Notes: a model not told the origin generated them from the letters alone. 64,000 nt of DNA from Gordionus sp. m RMFG-2023 (GCF_954871325.1 NC_088775.1:66875561-66939560); one strand, 5' to 3'. Numbered from the stretch's first letter, positions 36,125 through 47,829 are shown. Program-made: numbers and translations.

Positions 36125-36480
36125 ATTGATATATTTACTATAGTATAAAAAAAGGCCAAGGGCCATCTATTGGATTTCCTGGACATATAATATATGGGGA
36201 TAGTTGATCAACTGTATCAACTCCAGTTTTTGTTAAATTATAAAAAGTTATAATTTCAAATTTTTTAAACTCACCAGTTGATGCATCAATTTTGTTATCA
36301 TAATGTAGTGTGTAGAAAGCAACACTATATTCTTATACTTTTTTGGTATGTAAGAAACTAACAGTTCTATTTTCTCTAAATGGAAATAAACTAAATTTAT
36401 ATCTCTAATAATCACCTGACTCACAATCTATATAAAATGTTATAAATATTAAATAAACAATTCTTCCAGAACTTGATGAT
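36125..36480 (-). pseudogene. Second piggyBac transposase relic
   Basis: The minus strand reads FSLFPFRENRTVSF, then (frame change) IPKKYKNIVLLST, then (frame change) LHYDNKIDASTGEFKKFEII and TFYNLTKTGVDTVDQLSPYI. This is the piggyBac segment F.FR...T.VSY.PKK.K.V.LLS..H...D...KPEI..FYN.TK.GVD..D. It ends with a degenerate W-P-F-F-Y before stops near 36136. Two frameshifts are visible. It belongs to a different lineage from the copy at 26226, because the shared motifs differ in sequence. Confidence 0.75.
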
Positions 36481-36894
36481 ATTACATTTTCCATGTGCAT
36501 CTTTTATAATATTTAGCTCCATAAGAAAAAAAATTAGTATTAAATTTTAAAATTTTTGGTTACAACACAACATTGAAAAATTTAAAAATAAATTTTAAGT
36601 TAAGAACCCTTCTATAAATTTAGGTAGCTGACATATAAATGCAATATATAAAAAATTTAAAAATGGTTGGTTCAGTTTAGATTCTCTTTAATAACGATTA
36701 AAATATATTTAACAAATCGTTTCAGGTTTGGTTTAGCTGAGTTAATAATCAAGCTAAACTTTGGATATGAACTAAAAAGATTTTACAAAAAAACCATTGT
36801 TGAAACAAAAATAAACTGAACTGTATTGTTAAAATGTTAATTTTGATATATTTTTCAAATCCCGCATATATTTTTTGAACTCTCTAATTGTCCT

Positions 36895-37285
36895 ATATAT
36901 AATATTTCTCTATAAAATCAAGATCTACAAAATAATTCTCTACAAAATAGTTCTCTACAAAATAGTTCTCTACAATGTAATTCACTACAAAATAATTCTC
37001 TATAAAAGTAATTCTCTTATAAAATCATTCTCTTTGAAGTCATTCTCTATAAAGGACGTTCTCTATAAAATAATTCTCTTTAAAATCATTCTCAATAAAC
37101 GACATTCTCTATAAACGGCATTCTCTATAAAAATCATTCTCTATAAATTTCTCTATAAAAATTATTCTCTATAAACACATTCTCTATAAAACAATTCTCT
37201 ATAAATGCATTCTCTATAATTGTTTTCTCTATAAATGTTTCTCTATAAAATACATTCTCTATAATGGTTTCTCTATAAAGTCGAA
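36895..37285. repeat. Tandem TTCTCTATAAAA-type repeats, left
   Basis: About 25 variants of a 12-16 bp unit (TTCTCTATAAAA). The mirror array is at 38480-38875. The open frame through it (36875-37114) merely follows the repeat. Confidence 0.9.
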
Positions 37286-37560
37286 CCCCATTTATTATAT
37301 AAAAAAAATTTATATATATAATTCTTTTTATAATAAAAATAAAAACTTCACCCTTCGTCTTCTTTTATTTGAAATGCACAGACGATTTTGAAATTTATTT
37401 TATTTGAAAAAAAATTAGTTTTAAAATTTTGGGTTACATTGATGGGGGATTTCTTAACATGTGTTAGTGAAATGGGGGATTTAATAAAAAATTTAAGATT
37501 ATATAAAAATCTCTCTTTTTTATTCGTTATTCAGAGTCAGATAAAATATAACATTAAAAT

Positions 37561-38257
37561 CAGAGTTGTTAAAGTATCTAGATACAAGTAACTAGATACT
37601 GTATCTAGATATAAAAATGTAGTATCTGTATCTGTATCTAGATAGATTTTTTAGAAAGGTATCTGTATCTAGATATTTTTTTAGAGGTATCTGTATCTGT
37701 TTTTAGATACTTTTTTAGATACATGTTATATACCCCTTTTTTTATTATAAATAAAAATATTTGACTGTAAAATTTATATATATATATTATATATTAATAT
37801 TTATTAATACTATAATAAAGAATTATATATACATAAAATATTAAAACTTATATATAAAAAATATATATAAATATTCATTAATTTAAATATTATGTCCGAG
37901 TTTATCAATAAACCATACAAATTTTAATATTACAATATGGAAATGGTAAATTTTATTTTATAACTAAATTTTTAAGTTTATATATTTATTTAGATCTATA
38001 TCGATGAAAAAGAGGAAGCAACAACAAGTTCTATTGCTTTACCATGACCTTTTCACAATATAATAATAATTTAGGTTTATGCAAACCTATAAGAGCATAA
38101 TAAAAAATGTATCTGTATACAGATACATTCAAAAATTGTATCTGTATCTTGATAACTTTTTAGACGCTGCATCTGTATCTGTATCTAGATAACTTTTGAG
38201 ACTATGTATCTGTATCTGTATCTAGATCCATTTAAAAAGTATCTTTTAACAACTCTG
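37561..38257. mobile_element. hAT-type element of GTATCTAGATAC repeats, 697 bp
   Basis: Inverted ends CAGAGTTGTTAAAGTATCT and CAGAGTTGTTAAAAGATAC. Perfect 8-bp target duplication ATTAAAAT (37553-37560 and 38258-38265). The ends are packed with GTATCT(GTATCT)AGATA motifs. The AT-rich core has no coding. The related repeat patch at 55405-55560 may be a fossil copy. Confidence 0.92.
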
Positions 38258-38474
38258 ATTAAAATATATATATTTTAAAATATTTTTTTTATTAATAAAA
38301 ACTTCTAACGTTTCCTCGCCTTTTATTTTTTTTCCTTAAAAAAATTTTAAATCCCCTTTTATTATAAATCATAATCATAATTTTCTTTTTCATTTTATTT
38401 CTTCTTTCAGATTCAGATATATTAAATTTTTTCATTAAATAAAAATTTTTTAATTAATATTATGAAAAAAAAAG

Positions 38475-38880
38475 AGAATAATTTTTATAGATAATGATTT
38501 TATAGAGAATGATTTTATAGAGAATGATTTTATAGAGAATGATTTTATAGAGAATGATTTTATAGAGAATGATTTTATAGAGAATGATTTTATAGAGAAT
38601 GATTTTATAGAGAATGCCGTTTATAGAGAATGGTTTTATAGAGAATGTCGTTTATAGAGAATATTTTAAAGAAAATTATTTTATAGAGAACGTCCTTTAT
38701 AGAGAATGACTTCAAAGAGATCGATTTTATAGAGAATGTTGTTTATAGAGAATGATTTTATAAGAAAATTACTTTTAAAGAGAATTACTTTTATAGAGAA
38801 ATACTTTGTAGAGAATTACATTATAGACTATTTTGTAGAGAATTATTTTGTAGATATTGATTTTATAGAGAAATATTATA
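38475..38880. repeat. Tandem TTTTATAGAGAATGA-type repeats, right
   Basis: Includes eight near-identical 15-bp units (GATTTTATAGAGAAT) at 38505-38615, followed by more diverged ones. It is the inverted partner of 36895-37285. Confidence 0.9.
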
Positions 38881-39479
38881 TATGGGACAATTAGAGAGTT
38901 CAAAAAATTTATGCGGGATTTGAAAAATATATCAAAATTAACATTTTAACAATACAATTCAGTTTATTTGTTGTGTTTTTTCGATGACTTTATTTGTTTC
39001 AACAATGGTTTTTTTGTAAAATCTTTTTAGTTCAAATTCAAGGTTTAGCTTGATTATTAACTCAACTAAACCAAACCAGAAACGATTTGTTAAATATATA
39101 TTAACCGTTATTAAAGAGAATCTAAACTGAACCAAACATTTTAAAATTTTTTATATATTGCATTTATATGTCAGCTATCTAAATTTATAGATGGGTTCTT
39201 AACTTAAAATTTATTTTTAAATTTTTCAATGTTGTGTTGTAACCCAAAATTTTAAAATTTAATACTAATTTTTTTCTTATGGAGCTAAATACTATAAAAG
39301 ATGCACATAGAAAATTTAATATCATCAAGTTCTGGAAGAATTGTCTATTTAATATTTATAAAATTTTATGTAGATTGTGAGTCAGGTGATGATTAGAGAT
39401 ATAAATTTAGTTTATTTGCATTTAGAGAAAATAATTTAATAATTTTGAAACAATAAATAATTTTCAAAATATCATTATT

Positions 39480-40905
39480 TTATCCTTGTTTAATAAAAAA
39501 AGTTTAAGAATATTACATACGACAATTGTCAGTTTTCCATGTTATGTATAAAAAAAAATCAAAAAAGTTCAAAAATAACGAATATGGCAATTGTCACTTT
39601 CCTGTGGTAAAAATATCATTATTTTATCCTTGTTTAATAAAAAAAGTTTAAGAATATTACATATGACAATTGTCAATTTTCCATGTTATGTATAAAAAAA
39701 AATCAAAAAAGTTCAAAAATAACAAATATGGCAATTGTCACTTTCCTGTGGTACATCTTCACTGAAATTTTAATTTAACATATTAACAATCTATTTTTAC
39801 CCATCTGCTTTAAAAAATTCAAAAAAGTCCAATAATAACGATATGACAATTGTCACTTTCCTGTAGTATATCTTCACTGAAATTTTAATTTAACATATTA
39901 ACAATCTATTTTTACCCATCTGCTTTAAAAAATTCAAAAAAGTCCAATAATAACGATATGACAATTGTCATTTTCCTGTAGTACATCTTCACTGAAATTT
40001 TAATTTAACATGTTAACAATAAATATTTTTATCCATTTGCCTTAAAAAATTCAAAAAAGTACAAAAATAACGATTATGACAATTGTCACTTTCCTGTGTT
40101 ACATCTTCACTGAAATTTTAATTTAACATGTTAACAATAAATATTTTTATCCATTTGCCTTAAAGAAATTCAAAAAAGTACAAAAATAACGATTATGACA
40201 ATTGTCACTTTCCTGTGTTACATCTTCACTGAAATTTTAATTTAACATGTTAACAATAAATATTTTTATCCATTTGCCTTAAAAAAATTCAAAAAAGTAA
40301 AAAAATAACAATTATGACAATTGTCACTTTCCTGTGATACATCTTCACTGAAATTTTAATTTAACATGTTAACAATATCTATTTTTACCCATTTGCTTTA
40401 AAAAAATTCAAAAAGGTTCAAAAATAACGATTATGACAATTGTCACTCTCCTGTGGTACATCTTCACTGAAATTTTAATTTAACATATTAACATTATCTA
40501 TTTCTTACCCATTTGCTTTAAAAAAATTTTAAAAAGTTCAATAATAACGATTATGACAATTGTCACTTTCCTGTTGTTCATCTTTACTGAAATTTTAATT
40601 TAACATATTAACAATATCTATTTTTACCCATTTGCTTTAAAAAAATTCAAAAAAGTACAAAAATAACGATTATGACATTTGTTACTTTCCTGTGGTACAT
40701 CTTCACTAAAATTTTAATTTAACATGTTAGCAATATCTATTTTTACCCATTTGCTTTATTCAAAAAAGTTCAATAATAACGATTATGACAATTGTCACTT
40801 TCCAGTAGTATATCATCTCTTAAATTTTAATTTAACATGTTAACAAAATCAATTTTTACCCATTTGCCTTAAAAAAGTTCAAAAATAACTATTATGACAA
40901 TTGTC
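39480..40905. repeat. Tandem array of ~118-bp units, right arm (about 12 copies)
   Basis: Reverse complement of the 27412-28440 array (CGATTATGACAATTGTCAC in each unit). Two near-identical ~113-bp blocks at 39770-39990 and a ~120-bp series at 40010-40370 show recent local duplication. Confidence 0.9.
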
Positions 40906-40914
40906 ACTTTCCTG

Positions 40915-41323
40915 CAGAGTTGTACAAAAGATCTTCTTTGAAGATTTTTGAGCGTAGCTCAAAAATTTGAGCAAGATCTTTGAAGATCGTAAAATTTGAA
41001 GATCTTTTATTTTTTTAAAATTTTGTGTAACGATCTTCAAAGATCTTCATGATATTTATTTTTTTACCCCTTTATTAAAAGCCCAGATGTTTTTCAATTT
41101 TCATCAAGGCAGGAGGAGAGGTATAAAACATAAAAGAAATATTATATTAATAAAATTGAAAAACATCTGGGCTTTTAATAAAGGGGTAAAAAAATAAATA
41201 TCATGAAGATCTTTGAATATCGTTACACAAAATTTTTAAAAAATAAAAGATCTTCAAATTTTACGATCTTCAAGGATCTAGATCTTTGAAGATCTTTTTA
41301 TTTTGAGCAAATGTACAACTCTG
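40915..41323. mobile_element. Hairpin hAT MITE of the CAGAGTTGTACA family, 409 bp
   Basis: Inverted ends CAGAGTTGTACAAAAGATC and CAGAGTTGTACATTTGCTC. Perfect 8-bp target duplication CTTTCCTG (40907-40914 and 41324-41331). Almost the whole element is a palindrome: AAAGCCCAGATGTTTTTCAA (41079) faces TTGAAAAACATCTGGGCTTT (41156). The loop holds a short G-rich spacer. It is inserted within a ~118-bp repeat unit. Confidence 0.95.
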
Positions 41324-41974
41324 CTTTCCTGTGCATCTTCACTGATATTTTAATTTAACATGTTAACAGTATCTATGCTTTAAAAAAAATTTCAAAAATA
41401 ACGATTATAACAATTGTCACTTTTCTATGGTACATCTTCATTGAAATTTTACTTTTACATCTTAATAATAATAATTATAACCTATTTACGATACAATAAA
41501 TCAAATAAGTTAAAAATAACGATTATTACAATTGCCACTTTTTTATGTTACTTACATTACATCTTCATTGAAATTTTAATATAAATTTTTTTTTACCCGT
41601 ATATGTCAAAAAGAGTTTAAAAAAAATAACGATTATGAAAATTGTCTGTACATCTTTATTATATTTTTATTTTAATTTAACATGCTTACTAACCCATTTA
41701 CTTCAAAAAATAATAATTTACTATAACATTATATAATATGAAGATCTTTGAAGATAGTTGATCTTAAATATTTTTAAATAAATGATCTTCAAAAATCTAG
41801 ATCTTTGAAGATCGTTGCTCAAAATTTTTTAAAAGTAAAAGATCTTCAAATATCTTGCTCAAATTTTTGAGCGAGATCTCGCTCAAAAATCTTCAAAGAG
41901 ATCTTTTGTACAACTCTGTTAAGAATTGAATAAAATTTATTTTTTGATAAGCCCAGCCTTCGGCTGTAGTGCAT

Positions 41975-42140
41975 GAGGTAGGGAAATAAGAGAAAATAAA
42001 ATGGAAAGAAAATAGGGAAATTAAAAGGGAAAGGAAGGTAAAGATAAAGAAAAAGGAAATTAAAAATTAAGATAGGAAAGGGAAATGATGAGAAAGGGGA
42101 AGATAATAAAAGAAATTAAAAGGGAAAGAAAGGAAAAGAG
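41975..42140. repeat. Polypurine tract, about 165 bp
   Basis: Nearly continuous A/G on the plus strand (GGAAAG and AAGGGAAAG motifs) with few pyrimidines. It lies just outside the right end of the giant fold-back element. A shorter purine-rich stretch also lies near the 3' end of the other Helitron (59585-59650). Confidence 0.7.
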
Positions 42141-42589
42141 AATTTTAGTATTTTTTAAATTTTGATTTTTACCATATTATTTGAGACTGTTGTTAAAATA
42201 ATGAATGTTAGTGATATCTTTAGTAGGGAACATATGTTGTCGGCATAGCATAGTCAGTCTACATTTTGTATGTTACTGAAAACTATTCTTTGAGTTAAAA
42301 TATATATCTTTATAAAAATATTAACATAAGACTAACATTTAACATTAAAAAATCCCAATAGGTTCAAGCCTACAATATCTGGAAAAAATATCCAAGCATC
42401 CAAGATCTTATTAATTTAAATAGATTTTCTCAAGCCCATTTCAATCCTTAATAATTTTTGAAAACCAAGCCAATATTAATTTTGAGAAATATTTTTTAAG
42501 CCCAGTCCAACTCATAATAATTTTGAAAAAATTTTCCCAAGCCTATAGATATTAAATTTATTGAATTAACTCATGAAATTCTATATAAA

Positions 42590-43520
42590 ATATTAATAAT
42601 TTGTAATATTTAGTAAATAATGTATTACTTTGACATTGGTTTTAATATGGCCTCCTACAGTTGCACTAATTTTGATAAAAATCATGTGAATTGGTAATAA
42701 GAGAAACTGAGAAAGCCTGAACATAGCCCTTATTAGAGAATCATGACAAAATAAGGTCTGCCCTAATATTATTTATGTTTATTTTACATTTCAAACTAAT
42801 TGGTAAATCAGATATTTACCCTTCATGTGATGATAAATCATTAAAAATTTAACTATCTCCGAGGTGGGAAAAAATTTTCAAAAATATATTGGATACGACT
42901 GGGAATGGAACCTCAAAATTAATATTAGCTTGCACCTGACATGGGAATATCTTTTACAAATCATTAAGGGTTGAGTTGGGCTTGATAAACTTTTATTATA
43001 TGCTTCCGAATATTATGAGCTTGGACCTGGCATGATACTATCATAAAAAATGAATAAACATCTCATTCCCCGTAATTTTTGATGGGCTTTCTTAATAATT
43101 TGTAATATTTAGTAAATAATGTATTACTTTCCTATGTATAAACATTGGTATAAAAGAGAATCATGACAAAATAAGGTCTGCCCTAATATTATTTTATTTT
43201 TTTTACATTTTAAACTAATTGGTAAATTACCCTTCATGTGATGATAAATCAATTAAAAATTTAATTATCTCCGAGTTGGAAAAAATTTTCAAAATTATAT
43301 TAAATATGACTGGGCTTGGAACATTAATATTTATATTAGTTTGCACCTGACATGGGAATATCTTTAACAAATCATTAAGGGTTGAACTGGGCTTGATAAA
43401 CTTTTTAATAATTATATGCTTATTAATATTGTGCCTCCTACAGTAGCATTAATTTTGAAAAAAATTTCCCAAGCCTAGAGATATAAAATATTAATAATTT
43501 ATAATATTTAGTAAATAATG
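42590..43520. repeat. Helitron 3'-end copies and local direct repeats
   Basis: 42785-43088 is the reverse complement of 24070-24390: CCTTCATGTGATGATAAATC, CTGACATGGGAATATCTTT and CATTCCCCGTAATTTTTGAT, so a Helitron 3' end reads here on the plus strand. A partial second copy is at 43190-43420. A 35-bp motif TTTAGTAAATAATGTATTAC with GGCCTCCTACAGTTGC recurs at 42610, 43100, 43510 and 43630. Confidence 0.7.
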
Positions 43521-43734
43521 TATTACTTTTTGGTTTTAATATGGCATCCTACAGTTGCATAGAAAATTTTAGTTATAGGATCATCTGTTTGTATAAAATA
43601 AATAAATAAAATCAACAATAGTAAAGAATGTATTACTTTTTGGTTTTAATGTGGCCTCCTACAGTTGCGTAGAAAATTTAAGTTATAGGATCATCTGTTT
43701 ATATAAAATAAATAAATAAAATCAACAAATAAAT

Positions 43735-43802
43735 AAATACGTATCGATGACATGACGTAACGATGACATGACGTAGCGATGACATGATGTCATGATGACG
43801 TA
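43735..43802. repeat. Short tandem CGATGACATGACGTA repeat next to the putative Helitron 5' end
   Basis: Three to four ~15-bp units (CGATGACATGACGTA and variants). In minus-strand orientation it lies about 25-90 bp inside the proposed 5' terminus at 43824. Confidence 0.75.
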
Positions 43803-43865
43803 GAGAGGACATCGGAAAATTATAATATAGTTAATACATTTCACTTTTGTCTTAAGACTTGCTTC

Positions 43866-44998
43866 CATAGGCGTAGCCAGGGGGAGGGCAAGGAGAAATT
43901 CCCCCCCCCCTTCAGAAATTTATCACTTTTTGTAAATATCATTTTTAGCTAATAAAAAATACCCCCCTTAGTCCTCCCCCCACTCACTGACCCTCAAATA
44001 TGTATGCATATATCTTAAATAATAATTTGAAAGAAAGAATGTAAAAGTTGATATTTTTTTATAAAACTATTCATCATAATTTATAGATTTTTGGGAAAAT
44101 AAATTTATAAATATATAAAATGAACCAAAAATGTTTTTTAATAAATGTAATATAAGCCAAAAATTAGTCTTAAGACAGAAGTGAAATGTATTGTAATTAT
44201 TAATAATAGATCCATAAAATTATTAAATAATATAATATATCAAATATAATTTTTTATAAAGTGAGTAATTTTAATTTATTTATCTTAATAAAAGTAAAAT
44301 ATAATTATAAAACTATTGATAAAATTAAATCATAAATTAAAAAAATATTAAAGCACAATACAAACAGTGGAATATTATATGTCGTAGATTTACAGTATAT
44401 CTAATTATCAAATGACAATCAAGTAATTTTTACCAATATAGCGAATTATATATTTTACAGAAAACAATAAAATATTGATAAGGACATCAGAAAATATCTT
44501 AAGACATTGTGGGATGAATAATATGAAGATTAAATTTTAATATCAATTTTACTTAAAATAAATAGATGGCGTTAAATAATTGAATGCAAATTGTTGCTAT
44601 ATTTAATATAAAGAGCATTGATTAGTAAAATTTGTTAAATTATTAACTGTAATACATTCTCTAACTGTCAAATATGTCTGTAAAAGTGGAATTACCTAGT
44701 ATTTTATAACTAATTCTATATAATAGAGTAAAATCAACTATATGTCTACTTACTTTTTATAAATAAATTTCTTATAATTGTTTGGAATAATTTATTACCA
44801 TGCTCTTATAGTAAGGTATATACAATACAAGTAATTTATTATATTTTTATTTTATATAAACATAAAAATATATTTCATATTTGTTCCAGGCTTATTTTTT
44901 TTTATAAAAAAATTTTTCTTAAAATGATATTCACAAAAAGTAATAAATTTCTGAAGGGGGGGGGGATTCCTTGCCCCCTCCCCTTAGCTACGTCTATG
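43866..44998. mobile_element. Complete CATAGGCGTAGCC hAT-family element, 1.13 kb
   Basis: Inverted ends CATAGGCGTAGCCAGGGGG (left) and CATAGACGTAGCTAAGGGG (right, reversed), extending about 75 bp (C-run, TTCAGAAATTTAT.ACTTTTTG, ATATCATTTT). The interior is the reverse complement of 23207-24065. No clean 8-bp target duplication was found. Non-coding. Confidence 0.75.
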
Positions 44999-45166
44999 TA
45001 GTTATCTTTATTAATTCAACAAATATATAATTATATTTTTCATTTACATTCTTTAAAATATTGTCCATATCAATATTTTATAATCTTCTGTAAAATATAT
45101 AAATCACTATTAGTAAAAATTATTTGATTGTTACACGATATTAGATAAAATTAAATATACATTTAT

Positions 45167-45509
45167 TGTAACTGTTGAAAAAAAGAAGAAATAAATTTAA
45201 TATAATACATCAAATGTCAGTTATTTTCTGACAGGGGAATTAAGTTTTCCTTGGGGGAGGAAGAAGAGGAGATGATCACGTGGGATTTCATTGTTAGGAA
45301 AAAGCCCTTAGTTGGAGATTTGGAGATATTGGATTAATGGTAGAAGATGTCAGCTGTGGACCTTTGGATGTCAGCTGTGGACTTTTGGGAAATGAAGAAT
45401 TGAATAATTATGATTTATTATATTATATTTTTCTTAGTGGATAGATATTAGATTGTTTTTTTTAATGAATAAATTTGGGTCGTCTTATTATGAAATATGG
45501 TTTGTTTTA
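45167..45509 (+). repeat. 5' LTR
   Basis: Near-identical to 48056-48401 (only a few differences by eye). Contains duplicated ATGTCAGCTGTGGAC motifs, and AATAAA near 45469. Confidence 0.85.
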
Positions 45510-45531
45510 TTGGTGCCGTGACCAGCATCGG
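45510..45531 (+). promoter_or_regulatory. Candidate tRNA primer binding site
   Basis: TTGGTGCCGTGACCAGCATC directly after the first LTR, the position of a reverse transcription primer site. The matching tRNA was not determined. Confidence 0.5.
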
Positions 45532-46338
45532 AAGATTTGGAGTAATTCGGTTTTAAAGGTAAAACAAAATTTTTGTATATATATTATATGATAAATTTTG
45601 ACAACGCATAAGTACTAACCACTATACAGGATGATGTGAGATTAAGCGGTGAGTTTAAGGATTTCTATACTTTTATATTTAACTTAAAAGGTGTAAGATA
45701 GAAAGTATTTAATGAATATTAGGCAGAAATATGGAAATAAGATCAGGAATTTAAGACAGTAATATTTGGTATATTATCTTATGTCTATATGTATATGGTA
45801 CATCCAATTTTGATTATTATTTGATATGCCTTAAGACTCATTGAATGGTGTTATAGGTATTCCGTCATAGGTAGATAAAAGACCTCATGATCAGCAGGAC
45901 AGAAAGGATTGCTAAATATTCAAATATTTGAAATTTAGGAAAATATATATGGAAATAGACTTTTGTAATAAAGTGTATATTATAATTATGCATTTTGGGT
46001 TTTTAAAGGGATGGACATGTGTGGGATCATTTATTATTATTTAATGTTAATAAATTGTATTTGTAATTTAGTTTCAATCAAGGTTGATATATTATTAAGT
46101 GATCTATTGAGGGGAAGTTATTGTTGTTTATTTTGAAGTAATTAACCACTTTAATGAAATAGGATGTAATGTAAATTATACATATGATATATTTAATTAT
46201 GAATGATAATTTAAAGGAATTGAAGTATGATGAAGTCAGAATAATATCTATAATGTTAGATGTGGATAGTTATTTTGATTTAGTGTCTGCATTTGATATA
46301 TATATAAATTGGATAGGAATTTATATGATATATTAGAT

Positions 46339-46757
46339 CAGTGGCGTAGCTACGGGGGTGGTTTTCGGGTTTGGACCCCTCCCAGAGCAAAATTTTTTTA
46401 AGATTATACGTTCAAAAGACTTAAAAGTTACTTTATATCAAATGAAATGAATACATGAATATTTATATTTTTCTATTTTTGATGTCGTGGAAGGATAATA
46501 TATTACTATTGAAATTATTCTGGATAGTATTATTATAAAATCATTGAGATTATCTACTAAATTATAATAATATATTATTGATGCATTAACTATATTTATT
46601 ATATAATATCGAAGATATTGTTATGACTTTTGAGATAAACCAGGCCGAAGGCCAAGCAAAGGGCCGAAGGCCCGTTAAAGGTGGTCTGGGAGTCGAAGCT
46701 TCCCAGTCTTATATATGTATGGACCCCCTCTAAGGAAAATTCCTAGCTACGCCACTG
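46339..46757. mobile_element. CAGTGGCGTAGC hAT MITE, 419 bp
   Basis: Inverted ends CAGTGGCGTAGCTACGGGGG and CAGTGGCGTAGCTAGGAATT. Perfect 8-bp target duplication TATTAGAT (46331-46338 and 46758-46765). CAGTGGCGTAGC is a widespread hAT terminus. It contains the small GC-rich motif GGCCGAAGGCC twice near 46643-46672. Nested in the LTR element. Confidence 0.95.
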
Positions 46758-46967
46758 TATTAGATGATGGGAAATATTTTTTTTAAATTATGAAGTCTTT
46801 ATATTTAATATATATATTATTTTTTTTAAATTATAAATTATTATAAAGAGTTTTATTTACAATTATTATATTATTTTTATGGTATGCAATGATGTGAAGG
46901 GAAAATATTTTTACAGATAAGGTCAGCCCATGTTGAGGGGCAAGCCTGTGAAAATATTGTTTAGTTT

Positions 46968-47166
46968 GCATACTGGGGAAAGTTTTTTTGGTGTAATTTT
47001 TTTTTTTTGTAAATTTATGCTGCATATTACATTTTTATCTTTGTAATAATTTTATAGCACATCACTATTATACTGGGGAAAGTTTTTTTGGTGTAAATTT
47101 TTTTTTGTAAATTTATGCTGCATATTACATTTTTATCTTTGTAATAATTTTATAGCACATCACTAT
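46968..47166. repeat. Tandem ~98-bp duplication inside the LTR element
   Basis: ATACTGGGGAAAGTTTTTTT ... ATAGCACATCACTAT occurs twice in a row. It differs mainly in the T-run length. Confidence 0.85.
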
Positions 47167-47829
47167 TTATACTATTTATTTATGAACATTTTTTTTTAAG
47201 AAAAGACTCAAATTATTTTATATTGTGAAGGTATATTAAAAATTCTTTATAAATATACCATATAGCCCATTATATTCTCAATTTTTGTTACTTTGCATTC
47301 TACATTTTTGTGAATTTGTGCTAATTGTGATGACAGAGTTAGGTAGAAATGGTATATTTTTCTTAGGATACTGAATAGTTCCTAGATGGAAAATATTGTA
47401 TTTTCTACATATTATATATTTGTTCCTTCATATAAAATATTAAATGTATTTATATACTTATGTATTGTAATTTTTTTTAAATCTTTGTTCGGCAAAGTTT
47501 CGCAATTATTTTTAATACCTAAAGATGGATTTTTCTATTCATTTTAGGAAATATTTACAGAAATGTAGCTTTGTTTTTTTTCCACATGACCGAAGGAAAA
47601 TTGCATGTGTTGAAATTGCATTTCACACATAGACCATGTTTTCACATTACATTATTATATGTAAAATCATTATTTCTTAATTACCATGAATCATACCCAA
47701 ATAATGTGTATTATAGCTCGTCTTAAAATGAATGAATTATTATGATTTGCTGATATTACATTGTCCATATTAATGTTCCATAGATTATAAATGCAGATAC
47801 CCCAATGTACATGTCATTATCGATAATAT

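Larger units (their letters stand above)
36330..39430. repeat. Secondary fold-back (36330-37290 versus 38470-39430)
   Basis: The two arms are imperfect reverse complements. Landmarks: CAATTGTCCC/T near 36890 versus GGGACAATTAGAG near 38885; GATTCTCTTTAATAACG at 36680 versus its complement near 39105; TTCCAGAACTTGATGATATT at 36465 versus 39325. The left arm extends into piggyBac coding sequence, so this is probably a piggyBac-derived fold-back element. No TTAA-flanked end pair was identified. A hAT element (37561-38257) sits between the arms. Confidence 0.75.
25284..41918. mobile_element. Giant fold-back element with CAGAGTTGTACA ends
   Basis: Both ends are CAGAGTTGTACA (left 25284; reversed at 41918), followed by GATCTTCAAAGATC palindromes. 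The arms match over several kilobases. 25284-25683 pairs with 41465-41918. 27408-28540 pairs with 39430-41462 (~118-bp repeats). 29485-30850 pairs with 33575-36035. The unmatched pieces are a piggyBac (left arm), 28540-29485 versus 36035-39430, and the centre. A small complete relative with a perfect TSD (40915-41323) proves that CAGAGTTGTACA is a hAT-type end. Flanking octamers ATCAGAAG and TTAAGAAT share only 5 of 8 bases, so a single-insertion origin is not proven. Confidence 0.7.
24066..43824 (-). mobile_element. Candidate non-autonomous Helitron spanning the palindrome interior
   Basis: Minus strand. The 3' end at 24066 is CTAG|T preceded by a hairpin-like sequence (CCCGTCATTTTTGAAGGG). 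The putative 5' end is near 43824, where the minus strand reads ACTATATTATAATTTTCC (the Helitron rule would be TC...). The host sequences on the two sides join as ...AATTA|TAATACATTTC. This matches the uninterrupted relatives at 44175-44210 and 48570-48590, and is an A|T site as Helitrons require. Removing the 16.6-kb CAGAGTTGTACA insert leaves about 3.1 kb. The 5' end has one mismatch to the rule, so the pairing is an inference. Confidence 0.5.

Noticed and set aside
36875-37114. 79-codon YKI-rich frame
   Set aside because: It is generated by TTCTCTATAAAA tandem repeats.
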